Shown here: piece after piece, positions 20,552 to 32,826 of the stretch
How positions within the stretch are numbered: position 1 is the first letter of the stretch
Layout of the letters: every line of letters starts with the position of its first letter
NCBI GenBank assembly: GCA_030435675.1
Contig: CM059621.1
Coordinates: forward strand, 13,950,001 to 14,014,000
DNA from: Steinernema hermaphroditum
Lineage: Eukaryota > Nematoda > Chromadorea > Rhabditida > Steinernematidae
Direction: 5' to 3'
Length of the DNA stretch: 64,000 nt
Made by a program: the position numbers and the translations under genes
The notes under the pieces: generated by a model
Databases searched by the model: none
What the model saw: the letters and a program-made list of their open reading frames with translations, nothing else
What the model was told of the DNA's origin: nothing

Positions 20552-23500
20552 TCAAACGAATTCCTCGAGCATGCGCATACGAGTCTTACAACGCCCGGTG
20601 GGCTCGATGTTGCCGTTTTGGATAAGGTATATTTAAAATTCCACGCACAAAAGTTAATGTTCTGATATTAGGTTGTCGCTGTTATGAATGGAGCCCCAGG
20701 AGCCGATCAGAAGAAGGCTTTGGAGATCTTGACCCAGCTGAAGGACAGTCCCGACGCCTGGACCAGTGTCGACTTCATCTTGGAGAAGAGCGCCTTGATG
20801 CAGACTAAGTATTTCGCCCTCCAGATCCTCGAGGCGACCGTGTGCTCGAAGTGGAAGAGTCTCCCTCGGGTGCAGTGTGAGGGCATCAAGGGCTTCATCA
20901 TCTCCAACATCCTCGAGATCAGCTCAGACAGCGAGAAGTACGAGCAGATGAAGCTCTACATCCAGAAGCTCAACCTCGTCTTGGTGCAGGTCCCCCGCCC
21001 CTGACCCTTCCAAAGCGTCACCTTCCTGCTTTAGATTGTGAAACAAGAGTGGCCCAACCACTGGACCACCTTCATGCAGGACATCGTGGGCTCGAGTAGG
21101 AGCAACGAGAGTCTCTGCATGAATAACCTAACCATCCTGCGTCTGCTCAGCGAAGAGGTGTTCGAGTTCGAGCAGGACCTGACCTCCGCGAAGGGCCACC
21201 GTCTCAAGCAGAAGTTCTGTGGCGAGGTCGAGGCTGTGTTCCGTCTGTGCCACGCCGTTATGGTTTGTTTGCCCTTCCAGACGAGCCCCCTAACCCCATT
21301 CGTGTCAGGAATCGAGCGAGAGTGCGAGTCTCATCGACAACACGCTGCGCACCCTTCACCGCTTCCTGAGCTGGATCCCCGTCGGATACATCTTCGAGAC
21401 GAACCTCATCACCCTCCTAACGACCAAGGTGACTCAGCCAGGTCTTCTCCTCCTATCGAATCTATTTAGTTCCTGCCGTTCCCGGTCTTCCGGTCGGTGA
21501 CTGTGCAGTGCCTGACGGAGATCGCCTCCATCGACATCACCGACAAGAACCCGGAGTACCGAACGGTCCTCGTAGACCTTCTTCTCAAGGCGATAGGCGT
21601 ACTCAGCGAGCAGATCTCTCCCGACGTCGACATGAACGCCTCCTATCACAACGGCTCCGACGAGGACCAGAAGTTCGTGGCCAACCTGGCGCAGTTCCTG
21701 GCCACCTACATGAAGGTGCACCACAAAGAAGTCGAAGTGCTAAGGGTCAGTGTTTCCAAACATTCTGTGCGTTGCGAAACAGTGGTTGCTTGGTCTATCT
21801 GATGAGAGCTGCGTTGAGATGTGCTGTTTAGGTTCTGTGAACCATATGCCATATGCAGCATAATCACCTACCTTTCTAGGACGACAACAGTGATCAGCGA
21901 AAAACGGACATCAAGAGGGCTCACCAGATTAGTTTAAAGTATCTACTCAAGATCAGCGAAGTAGAAGACGTCGAAGTCTTTAAGGTTTGTCTGCCCCTCC
22001 TCCCCCCTTTCTTCTAGCCCACATGTCTACTCTAGATCTGCCTGGACTACTGGAACTGGCTGACCACAGAGCTCTACCGCGAGAACCCCTTCCCCACCAG
22101 CGCTCCGCTGCTCATCAGCGCCGCCTTCATGACCAACAGAATGCCAGATGTCCCGCGACGCACCCTCTACGACGAGACCCTGTCCAGGCTGCGCACCATC
22201 ATGATCAGCCGCATGGCGAAGCCAGAGGAGGTTCTTGTCGTCGAGAACGACAGCGGAGAAGTGGTGCGCGAGCTGATCAAGGATACCGACTCCATTAACC
22301 TATACAAGACGATGCGCGAGACTCTGGGTAACCTCCCGCCGCGCCACCCCGCTCTACAGCTACTTTTCAGTGTACCTCACCCACTTGGACACGAAGGACA
22401 CCGAGGCGAAGATGACCGAGAAGCTGCAGAACCAGGTGAACGGGTCCGAGTGGAGCTGGAAGAACCTGAATACTCTCTGCTGGGCCGTCGGTTCCATCAG
22501 TGGATCGATGCACACCGAAGACGAGAAGCGCTTCTTGGTCACTGTCATCAGAGGTATCGTGCTCGACCCGTGAAGGTCCCTAATCCTCGGTTCAGACCTT
22601 CTCGGACTCTGCGAACAGAAGCGTGGGAAGGACAACAAGGCGGTCATCGCCTCGAACATCATGTACGTCGTCGGGCAGTACCCCCGTTTCCTCCGCGACC
22701 ACTGGAAGTTCCTCAAGACGGTCATCAACAAGCTCTTTGAGTTCATGCATGAGTCGCACGAAGGCGTCCAGGACATGGCCTGCGACACGTTCATCAAGAT
22801 CGCCACCAAATGCAAGCGCCACTTCGTCATCGTAAGTGCTTCCCTGCGTCCGGCAGATCTGCAGTGGCGCCCTTCTAGACCCAAGTCGGAGAAACGCAGC
22901 CCTTCGTGGACGACATGCTGCAGAACCTGTCGGGAATCATCTGCGATCTGTCGCCACCTCAGGTCCACGTCTTCTACGAGGCTGTCGGCCACATCATACA
23001 GTCGCAGAACGAGACCGTGGCCCAGGAAGCCCTCATCGAGCGACTCATGACGCTTCCGAACTCCATCTGGGATGAGATCATCACCCATGTGGCCAACGAC
23101 ACGGGGGTGCTGAGGGACGAGGACGTCGTCAAGAACATCGTCAACCTGCTCAAGACCAACGTGGCGGCCTGTCGATCCATCGGACATCCCTTCTTCTACC
23201 AGGTACGGTAAAGCAGCCCCGAGTTCTCGGAGCGCAGAAGTGTTTTCAGCTCTCCAAGATTCTGATCGACATGCTAAACGTGTACAAGGTGATCTCCGAG
23301 AATATGAGTGCCGCCGTGGCGGAGCACGGTGAGGGAGTGCTCAAGCAGAATATCATCAAGCAGATGCGCGCCGCCAAGAAGGAGATGCTCGTGCTCCTCA
23401 CTGTGTGGATCTCGAAGTGCAACAATGCCAACATGGTATTTTGGCCGGCATCCGGCGCGCTTACAACCTCTTTTCTTCAGACGATGGAAGTGATGGAGCC

Positions 23501-24510
23501 CCTCTTCGACGCCGTCCTCTTCGACTACGCCCGGAACACGGCGATGGCGCGTGAGCCGAACGTCTTGTCCCTCCTCTCGACGATGGTCACCGCCCTCAAG
23601 AACCGGATCAGCTCGCAGATCCCCCGTATCCTAGACGCCGTCTTCAAGGTGACCCTAGAGATGATCGACAAGGAGCTCACGGCCTACCCCGAGCATCGCC
23701 TCAACTTCTTCGTTCTCCTGCGGGACATCGCGCAGCACTGCTTCGACGTGCTCATCGCCATTCCCGACACCGACTTCCGTCTTCTTCTGGAGGCCGATGT
23801 GTGGGCCCTCCAGCACCAGATGCGCGACGTGGCCGAAGTGGGAATCGAGATCTTGAAGGAGGTGCTCGTGAAGGTGTCCGATTTGGATCTGCCGTTAAGA
23901 CAAGGCTTCTACACGCAGCACTTCATGTACCTCCTCGAGCAGACCCTGGCCATCGCCACTGACAGAAACCAAGTCCAGATCATCGGTATGTCTTTTCGAA
24001 TATCACTGTTATAATCTTCCGCATGTAGGCCTAACCAACCTGTCAGACGTCCTTTGCCATTTGTTCACGGCCGTCGAAAAGCACATCCCCGGCCCGCTCA
24101 GCGGGAAACCAGAAGGCCTGTCGAACGCCGACTACATTTTCAATTGGCTCTCAGCCCTCCTCAGCCAGCACTTTTCTCAGAATCTGAATGCGTATGTTGT
24201 GATCATAGTAGCGTAAATGTACCGATAGTTTCAGTGACCAGATCCGAGTGACATCGAAAGGATTCTTCAGCTTCAACAGCAACGTGGGGAAGATGCGGGA
24301 CCACTTGAGAGACTTCCTCATCCAACTTCGGGTGAGATCGGGCTCGTAGGAGCTCCCTCATTTACTTGCTTTCAGGAGGAGACGGGCGAGGACACCTCTG
24401 ACCTGTACATCGAGGAGAAGGAGGCCGAGATCCAGACCGCGCTGAACCAGAAGATGGCCGTGCCTGGCATCAAGAATCCCAACGAGATCGACGACGAACA
24501 CATGAAGTAG
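20549..24510 (+). CDS. xpo-1: Exportin-1 / CRM1 nuclear export receptor
   Basis: Fifteen exons, in frame throughout, give 1081 residues against about 1070 in other animals: 20549-20626, 20672-20989, 21035-21262, 21309-21428, 21470-21745, 21880-21984, 22036-22327, 22371-22553, 22596-22831, 22879-23202, 23250-23435, 23481-23985, 24029-24191, 24235-24331, 24376-24510. Recognisable blocks run the full length: an importin-beta-type N-terminal block (QCEGIKGFI), [31 protein letters not shown], the NES-groove region and the C-terminal helix. The Cys of [11 protein letters not shown] (residue 539), the target of leptomycin B in sensitive species, is present. With Ran-GTP it carries leucine-rich NES cargo out of the nucleus. 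All introns are 40-130 bp. The coding exons are GC-rich compared with the flanks. Confidence 0.95.
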
Positions 24511-25290
24511 ATGCAGTCACCGAGCCTTTTTCGTTCTTTTGTTATTTGTGTTTTGTCAGAATGTTTTTTGAGTGAATTCTGTGAGTGATTGTTGTTGTTC
24601 CGTTGTATGTTCTTAGCTACTTTCGCGATCGTCAGTGAAGTCCTGGAACGGAGGCTTGTTGAGCTTCGCCAGTCGTTTCTGATTCCCTCTCATACCCGCT
24701 TCTGGGACTCTCTCAGGGCGTCCATCCGAAATCGGAGAAGCTGAGACTCTTCCAGAGAGGGGAATTGACGCTTCTACTCCTGATGCATCAAAAGATCAGC
24801 TCGTTCGTCCTGGTCGTTACGGTTGAACTGGGTAATGCTAATGAAGAGAGCGAAGAGGAGGAATATCACCTGGGAGGAAAAGGTCTCGAAGCGATCCAAA
24901 GTGAAGTTTTTCGATGATGGCCATGACGTAGGCGTCCTTCTGGCGTGGTATAAGACGGTGAACTCGCCACTTTTGCACGGAAGATCAACCCGTATGTCCC
25001 TGAGTTCGCACTTGGAGACAGTCATGGTCCTTATGAAGAGACGAGTGACTCGCTGCATGCTGATGGGGGCGATGAATTTGTCAGTGGTCAGCATGCAGAA
25101 CTAGTCCACCGAAAATGCCGAAGTTAGGACTGCAGCGGACTAGCACCGGGAGACGCCTTGTTGTCCTTCGATGCATTTCTGTTTTTCTTCAGCATATGCC
25201 AGGTCCCACACCTTTGATTGCATCTCTCACGGGACAGTTAATTAATTTTGCCGTTTTGTTCTGTCAGATGTGAGAAATGGTCGTAAAGGA
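24511..25290. repeat. XPO1 3' flank, parent of the duplicate at 1384-2112
   Basis: 24511-24650 and 25160-25285 match the copy; about 24650-25160 does not occur in it. That extra segment has a 106-codon minus-strand frame (24774-25094) with one hydrophobic stretch (IFLLFALFISI) and no known family. It may be an inserted element or an old exon; I see no terminal repeats. Confidence 0.55.
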
Positions 25291-28131
25291 TTATCGACAT
25301 ATGTCAATCCCTAGAGAATCCGCTTTCCTGCTTCAATTTCCACCCTGTTTCAAGGAGGAGTCATCAATGCACACTTTCTGCGCACTACATCACTGAATTC
25401 TATTTAAAGACCACCAGAAATTAATGGTGAAGACTACTCACCTAGTCCACATCCGTCTAATGAGGTTCTTTGCAGCTTTGCCCCAAATCTCCTCAAAGGT
25501 GACAACTGAATTACGCAAAAAGTGACGCGAGCTCAAAACGGATTACTTCCATAGAGCGTATATTTATCCGCGCACGACCTTTCGACACCCGCGTCTGCGC
25601 ACGTCCCGTTGCGGCCTTTATTACGTACACTTTTATCGAGCTACACGTTTATCTTGAATACCTGAGGTTAGGAATGATAAACATGATGCTCCTCGACATG
25701 TCGGTGTTCGTTTGTATTCATAAGGGAGGCCGCGAATTTCGATTTTTTAAACCGAATTCAGCCAGATAAGCGATTCTGAGTCGGAGGCGAGGCTCGAAAG
25801 GTCGTCGTCGACGAATCACTCGCGGCGGTGAACGATTCCGAAGCATTCGACGCGCTGAAGGCGTCGCTCGCCGCCGTAAACTCACATTCTCTGCGTCCTC
25901 ACTGACTGAGAAGTGACGCTTTCTGAGGCGTTTGCAGGGACTTTGTAGAGACCGTCTATTAGACAGACGTTGAAATAATGTTTTCGTTTTCCTTTCGTCT
26001 GCAAGTCATTCACACCCAGTGGTCGGCATTGTCCATTTTCCGGAGAAAATTGAGCGAACGGTATTTGCAGCGATTGCTCATTATACGTTCTAGCTTCCGC
26101 GTGCACCCCTCGCTTTTCCTTTGCTTGCTGAATTCCACAAACTGGGGCTATTGACGTAATACTCAGCGGCGAACACAAAATGTCGCAGACGGCAGAGGTT
26201 GTTACTTATATATGTCCACTTGTTATTCACTCATTTCAGTGATAATGAATGGAACTCAATTGTTTCTCTCGTAATTACCGCATTTCCATTTACGGTATGG
26301 TGTCTTTTTTTACCCGGATGTTCTGGCATCCATCCATCCACTTATTCTCAATTTTTCTAAATCTAAGATACAGTACAAATTGTTATTGTTACTCAAATGG
26401 AAAATGACAATTATAGCTTCAGTATTGTAGCACTTAGGTGACGCAAATCACTCACCCGTTGTACTTTGATGACTGACAAAATTACCCGTATATGTCATGA
26501 GCTGCTCTATATTTACCCCAACTCCTCATTAACACCTACTTGCGCTTGTGCTCTACTGCTTTTCGCTGTGACAACCTCCAGCGGAGCGGGCAAGAAGGTT
26601 TCATCATTCTGTCAGTTGCGAATCGAAGTTTTTACGTCTAATCGTCTAATCTCAAGCCTTCAAACAGTCTGCAGTTTCATAGACGTTTATGAGACTCATT
26701 GCTCTGCTTTCCGCGAAGCTGTCTGAATATGACCCTCTAGACATCGACAGTTTTATTGCAGACGTCCGAATTGAGATAAACTGTCTGAGAATGATCGGTG
26801 CGGCGGGGAATTTGGTCGCTCCGGGGAATAGTGTCGCTACCGTAATAATCAGGATATTCTTTGTGAGGCCGTATGCTCAAATCGTGTCGCTGGGGGAATT
26901 CAGCCGCTTTCAACTTTCAACAACACCCCTTTTTCGCTTTTTTTTCGATTGCTATGAATCCGCTTTCCATCGCTTCAGTTGCAAATTGCCCAAATCCAGA
27001 TGCACCAGACATACCTTCTAGACGTCTAAAACGAAGGTAAAGGGAATGTTTGGCTGAGACATATGCACAAAAAATGGAATTAAAAGGGTGACCTCAACCA
27101 AATAGCTGAAAGCGATGCTCACTACAATTACGGTAATTACTGCCCATTTTATGCACTTCTGCTGTCCTTATCTTCTTAATTCCCATAGTCACCTATAGTT
27201 CTCGACTAAAATCGTCTAAAATCGCATTTGACTGAAATTAGTTTTGTTCCCTCGTATCCTCTTATTCACTGCCCTCCCAACGACCACAATGCCCTTCCCT
27301 ATCATCGACTCAAATCTCGCATATACCCAATTTGCACTTTAGCCTCACGGGGCATCGCACCTCCTTTCCGCGAGGAACTCTTCGGCGTGGACGTCCTCGC
27401 CATCCCCTTAGGTTCTCCTCCAGCGTCACCATCCTTTGTCCGTCTTTTGGAATCCACCAGAAAGGACTTTCCGATGCGTGCGGCCGAGTCAGACGCCACT
27501 CCGCCCCATGCACCTCTAAGGCGGCTCTCCTATTGATTCAGAAGTACGCCGTAAATGAACCGTTTGTGCCTATCGATTGGGTTTTTTGTGAAAGCGAACT
27601 CGAGGGGCTCAGGGCGCCCCTTCCTCCTTGATCTTTGCCCCAATAATATGAAAGTGTCGGGCCGTATTTGCTCTTTTGCGGTTCGTTTCTGCGGCAGAAC
27701 GCGTAAATACGTTGACGTCAAGTTGTTGCACATGTTTAAATGTCGTGTTTTGAAAGCAAAAACAAACATCGGTCAGACGTAGCCCTTCCCTCTTATCACT
27801 TTCGATCGATGGCGAAAGGACTCTATCGATTTGGACGTCCAGCTGTCAACACAGACTCAGTTTCTGGCACTGTTAATAGAACGAAAACAGTCATAATTGG
27901 TTCGATAATTGAGGGCTGGGATGCACAGAGGAAAACATCTAACAGCAATTATAGATATTATTATCTTAGTCAAGTTTTCATTCAAAATAATACGTGACTG
28001 AGACGTCTCTTGTGATAACGGACCAGTTTCGGGTGACCCGACCGAAAACATCAAAAATACACTTTTTCCGAAAGTTAGATCTATTCAGATGTTATCACTT
28101 AAGACGCCGTGTGAGACGCCGCCCTCGGGTG
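25291..28131. other. Gene-poor intergenic DNA
   Basis: Several frames of 60-110 codons, none recognisable. On the minus strand near 25770-25890 a Ser/Thr/Ala-rich frame and near 25882-26178 another frame could be exon remnants, but I could not join them. Positions 27335-27530 are GC-rich without coding signal that I trust. Confidence 0.4.
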
Positions 28132-28900
28132 ATAAAAGGAGTGATTATATTGCGGTTAGGTCTTGCCTAAGATTGTATATTGTTTTTCTTATTCCCGACA
28201 CCCCGTTCATCAGTTCCGCGCTTTTGATAATTCTGCTTCCAACAGCTTTTCACTTTGGGCCCTTTCCACTTCCATCTAGTCATCTCTGCCGCTTTTTGAT
28301 GCGCCAACTCATGACTATGCAAGATAGGGAACTCACTTTTCTCACCAAATCGCCTCCTCTGATTCACATTCCGTCGCCGACTCCCGGATCGATCGCCATT
28401 CGGCACCTCGAAGGGCGACTCCTCTGTGCCTCATTTGCATATCCTTCGCCGATTCGCATCGATCTCCCGATTGCCCATGGCCCCTTTCCGCTGTTTACCT
28501 TCTTGTGCCCAGAAGTCGCCGTCGGAGAGACGATCGAAAGCATCCGTCGGCGACACAAGACGAACTTGGGGGCGGAGGAGGGGCCGAACGGTTCTGAGAG
28601 TCGATCGATCGGACTTCCCTGGCAAGAAGAGCGCTTTAGGGCTGCGCGGCGTCTCACTTTTGATCTCTCAGATCTGAGGGACCCTTTCCTCAGTGACGTT
28701 CCCTCTCAATAGCCTCCCTTAAGGAATCGTTGACCTCTCAGTGGAAAATGACGTTGTGGACATCCATATATTAATTTCTTCCTTTTTCTTCCTTTATATG
28801 ATTCACTGGCTCATTCCCCTTTTCCCTCAATTATCAGATTTTCGCGGCCTTTATCCTAAATGGCTTTATCCTCTGACGGCCGGAAAGCCATTATCGTGTC
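28132..28900. repeat. Dispersed 0.75-kb repeat, copy A
   Basis: Matches 31960-32640 with high identity over the part from TCATTTGCATATCCTTCGCC to the end, and with the same order of smaller blocks before it. It continues after the hAT MITE at 29290-29360. The 207-codon plus-strand frame here (28089-28712) is interrupted in the other copy, so I treat it as non-coding. Autonomous partner unknown. Confidence 0.75.
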
Positions 28901-29281
28901 TAGAGATGGAATACCACACGCAACGGCTGGAGCATACATGGCCAGAATAAGCACGGATATCGTTTGCCTAATTTGCTTCGCCAGTGCGCATAGAGTAGTT
29001 AAATAATTAATCTACACTTTCGTTACCGGATACCGCAACTTTCAATTCAAAAATTGAGAGAAAATCCAACGGCTGACTCCAACCGGCTGGGCCAACCGGT
29101 TGGAGCCAGCCGTTGGATTTTCTTCCGATTTTTGCATCCAAAGTTTCGAAATCTGAATTCGAAAGTGTAGATCAATTATTTAACTACTCTATGCACACTG
29201 GCGAAGCAAATTTAGCCACCGATATTCGTGCTTATTCTGTCCATGTATGCTCCAGCCGTTGCGTGTGGCATTCCATCTCTG
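28901..29281. mobile_element. hAT-type MITE
   Basis: About 380 bp, nearly all of it inverted repeat: arms of about 190 bp at roughly 88% identity meet at 29090. The ends read TAGAGATGGAAT and, inverted, CAGAGATGGAAT. It is flanked by an 8-bp direct repeat ATCGTGTC (28893-28900 and 29282-29289). An 8-bp duplication with ends of the CAG-G-TG type is characteristic of the hAT superfamily. The sister repeat at 31960-32700 lacks it at the same place. No coding capacity. Confidence 0.85.
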
Positions 29282-29289
29282 ATCGTGTC

Positions 29290-30357
29290 CCCTTATTAGC
29301 TCCAAAAAGCCATTCCGGATAGAGCTGCCTATCAAAAAAGGTCTCATACAATAGCGTGGATCCACTCATTGAAGGCTTTCAGAAAAGCCAGCAGTTCAGG
29401 GTCTCAAGAAAGGTCTTAAACAGTTAACATGTTCACCCTTCTCTACACCCAGAGTTATGAGTATTTGATTACCTAGTGTATCTCTCTCTCTGCCTTCCTA
29501 ACCCCTCAAGTCCCACGAGATCTCATTAGTGTGGGCGCCAGACTTGATTTCCTTGTTTGTAGGATGTGTTTTTGAGTCACTTTCCTCGCGGCCTCTTCAG
29601 CTTATTATTTTGAATCCACTTCCGAGATGCCCACAGAGTGTCATCGAACGCCTGAAAACGAATCCCTTTGAGCTGCGTGAAGGCGTCAATTAGCCGCACC
29701 ACGTGCCATTTTTCTCGACGACTGCCCACGGCTACTAATCACTACGTTCTCCCATTGCTGCGTAGGATGCGAGAGTGATTGTAGTCGCGAGTAGGCTGCA
29801 CTTGTCCACTCTTTTGTAGCCGTCTCGAGAAAGTTACTTAAAACAATTGTATTGGTTTGTTCGGATCCTCCAATCTAAACTCTAATCCTTTTCAAAGAAC
29901 TTTTCGTTTTCCCCTTCCACATCCAAATGGATTAACGGCTGCCTATTCTCTCGTTGTATGTTGGTCTTATTTGCCTGCCTGTCGTACCTTACAGCTGAAT
30001 CACGACCCGGTAAACCGCGTGTTCCCAATGTCACCCTGAAACCGGTTCTCGATTTTGAGCTGTTGAAGTTGCTTTCCATTGCTTGTATGGTCTTACCTTA
30101 TTTCAGAACAGCGTCATCACAGGAAAAATTAGTCGATTGTTATAAATTTGCGAAATAGGGGCTGAAATTTCTCGGTAGAGTTCCCCTACAGCCTTCTAGA
30201 CCCTGGTTCGAATCTTTTGCGAGGGTCGTATTCCGCTCCAGGAACACACAAACCACATTTCCGTGGAGGGAGGCTCATTTCAGCCAGCTACACGTTTCTC
30301 GAAAACGTAGGTGGCATTCATCTCGTCAACATACAAGCCTCATGTTGACTCATAGAC
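29290..30357. other. Intergenic; tRNA-like SINE candidate at about 30160-30260
   Basis: 29290-29360 is the end of the copy A repeat. At about 30165-30225 a TCGGTAGAG string and, about 35 bp later, GGTTCGAATC resemble the A and B boxes of a pol III promoter. The stretch does not fold as a proper tRNA, so it may be a tRNA-derived SINE head. Nothing else is seen. Confidence 0.35.
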
Positions 30358-31087
30358 TTAAAGGGACCCGGTCATGGAGGAAAAAACTTTTTTAAAAAAT
30401 CTGAAAAAATTCGTGGCCCTGTTTTTGAGGTTGCTGAGCACGACGGTGAGTGGTGATTCTTAGTTCGCCAAGTAGTTTCCTAGGAACAGAACAAATCAGA
30501 ACAGATCTGTGGTTTGTCAATGGTCCCGACGCGGGACGCTGGTCCCGACGCGATTTGCGCCGCAAATGTCATTTGTGCACTGTAGTTTCATCATTTTCTG
30601 CCGGTTTTCCTAATTTCCAAGGGACAAAACATCTTCAAAAGCATTTGTTTCGACTTATTTCACTTGCTCGGGTTATTTCTAGTGCATAAAAAGATCTTCG
30701 CCATGATTTTGGCGATTTCGAGGGTTAGTTGCTGGATATACAGTGGCTTACACATCTGTGGGGGAAACAATCAGTCGTGTTAGGTGTAATTTAGGTGTTT
30801 CAATTTTAATTTAGGTGTTCCAATTTTATGAAAACGTAAAATGGCAGTAACAGTTATATTGACGCTTACAATTGATATTTAAAGGATTTAAGTATGATTT
30901 GGACAATCCCCTGGTGGTTTGGGATTTCAAAACTCGTAATAACATCGGATGAAAAGGAATATGGAACGTTTCTGATGTGAAACTAACCCTAGAAATCGCC
31001 AAAATAAAAAAAAAACTCGAAAACACGGACACAGAATTTTTCAGATTTTTAAAAAAAGTTTTTTCCTCCATGACCGGGTCCCTTTAA
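30358..31087. mobile_element. TTAA-flanked inverted-repeat element, non-autonomous
   Basis: The ends are inverted copies over about 50 bp: AGGGACCCGGTCATGGAGG followed by AAAAAAC and a T/A-rich run, at 30362-30410 and inverted at 31036-31083. Both sides carry TTAA, as expected for piggyBac-type insertion; a TA duplication with ends one base longer is also possible. The 630-bp interior has no transposase. Confidence 0.75.
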
Positions 31088-31209
31088 GTGAGTTCCTTTT
31101 CATCACTGGTTTATACACTCACTTAAGCCTATCGTTTGGCACTGAATTCAGCCTAAGCGGCGCGTAGCGCCTTTGGCAGTTTCCTTTGCCAGAACAGTCC
31201 CAAACACTC

Positions 31210-31490
31210 ACCCCAGGAAGACTCTCCAAAGAAAAGTCGATGGCGTTCCTCCTTCCCAACTGCGCGTTTCCAAAGACGTTCAGCGCGAAGAAGATGGACT
31301 GATAGGTGTTGGGATTGAAGATAATTCGCGTAGTAGTCTCATTTGTGGAAGGAAGGAATCCGAAGGCCACTGGAGGGAGGGCCGGGAAGTGCTCGGAGTC
31401 GTTGGAGCGGATCCTTTGCACCGTCGACTGAGGGGGAACTGCCAGTGCCAGCCGATCTGTCGAAGGAGTGCTTCTTGACAACTGCTTCAA
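31210..31490 (-). CDS. Isolated coding-like exon, unrecognised
   Basis: Within a minus-strand frame (31119-31598) the part from about 31490 to 31212 reads like a real exon: balanced composition (HFPALPPVAFGFLP, then NTYQSIFFALNVFGNAQL) and a donor GTGAGT right after ESLPG at about 31215. Flanking sequence is AT-rich, and no partner exons could be joined. It may be a gene relic or a single captured exon. No family recognised. Confidence 0.35.
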
Positions 31491-31959
31491 AAAAAAGTGT
31501 CTTGCTTTCCTACAGACCCATTGTAATTCGCTGAACTGTCGCTTGCTATTGCTCCAAATTGTACGGCATTTTTTTGTTATGGCGTGCCGACTGATCAAGT
31601 TTCACACATGGCGGATTATCTGATGGCCTCTCCTGATGGCGGTCTTGATCACTTTTTATCTCATAGACAGTCTGGGATTTCAGACAATAACATACATTAT
31701 GATGATTAACAATTAACAATGAGAGGTTCTCTACGAATAGAGCGCTAAAGCCTCCTCGTCATAATCGCTCCATTGTGCGACTCTTCCCTTCGCAGGATGA
31801 ATATTTCAAAGTGTTTTGATTTGTTTTGAATGTATTCGATCCTAAAGAGCTCAAGAAGGAAGGCACCTCTACTATCTGAGTGTATTATTCTTGCTCAATA
31901 TTAGCGACCCATGGGCACTCTATACGAAGAAGGCATATTATCCTTTCTCATATGATAAA

Positions 31960-32700
31960 TTACGGTTAGGTCTTGCTTAGGTCCATCACCCAATGCATCT
32001 TTCCACTTACACCTACTCATCTCTGCCGCCTTTTAATGCGTCAACTCATGACTATGCAGGATAGGGAACTCACATTTCCCCCAAATAGCCTCCTCTGATT
32101 CACGCTCCGCTGCCGAATCTCCATCCGCCACCGACTCCCCGATCGATCGCCATTCGGCACCTCGAAGGGCGACTCCTCCGCGCCTCATTTGCATATCCTT
32201 CGCCGATTCGCATCGATCTCCCGATTGCCCATGGCCCCCTTCCGCTGTTTACCTTCTTGTGCCCAGAAGTCGCCGTCGGAAAGACGATCGAAAAAATCCG
32301 TCCGCGACACAAGACGAACTTGGTGGCGGAGGAGGGGCCGAACGGTTCGGAGAGTCGATCGATCCTCCCTGCCAAGAAGAGCGCTTTAGGGCTGCGCGGC
32401 GTCTCACTTTTGATCTCTCAGATCTGAAGGGTCCCTTTCCTCAGTGACGTTCCCCCTCAATAGCCTCCCTTAAGGAACCGTTGACCTATCAATGGAAAAT
32501 GAGGTTATGGACATCCATATATTCATCTCTTCCTTTATATTATTCACTGGCTCACTCCTCTTTTACGCAATTATCGGATTTTCGCAGTCTCTATCCTAAA
32601 TGGCATTGCCTTCTGACGGACGAAAAGCCATTTCACTTATTAGCTCCAAAAAATCATTCCGAATAGAAAAAATGTCTCAAACAATAGCGTGGTTTCAATC
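31960..32700. repeat. Dispersed 0.75-kb repeat, copy B (empty site)
   Basis: Sister of 28132-29360. At about 32625-32640 the sequence passes straight from AAAGCCATT to TTATTAGCTCC, where copy A has the 381-bp MITE plus its duplication. This supports the limits given for the MITE. Confidence 0.75.
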
Positions 32701-32826
32701 ATTTTTCGCGATTTTCTCGGTTCACTAACGATATTACATTTCCAACGCCTTCGTGTGTTGATATACAAGCAAGGAGCGAGCGATTTAGGACATTATGTAC
32801 TTACATAGCCAGAAGAAGATTTCAGA

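Noticed and set aside
25760..26178. Minus-strand gene with Ser/Thr/Ala-rich end
   Set aside because: Two frames look coding, but no junction joins them without a stop, and no family is recognised.
28089..28712. 207-codon plus-strand frame
   Set aside because: Lies within a dispersed repeat whose second copy has the frame broken.
30165..30240. tRNA gene
   Set aside because: B-box-like string present, but acceptor and anticodon stems do not form.
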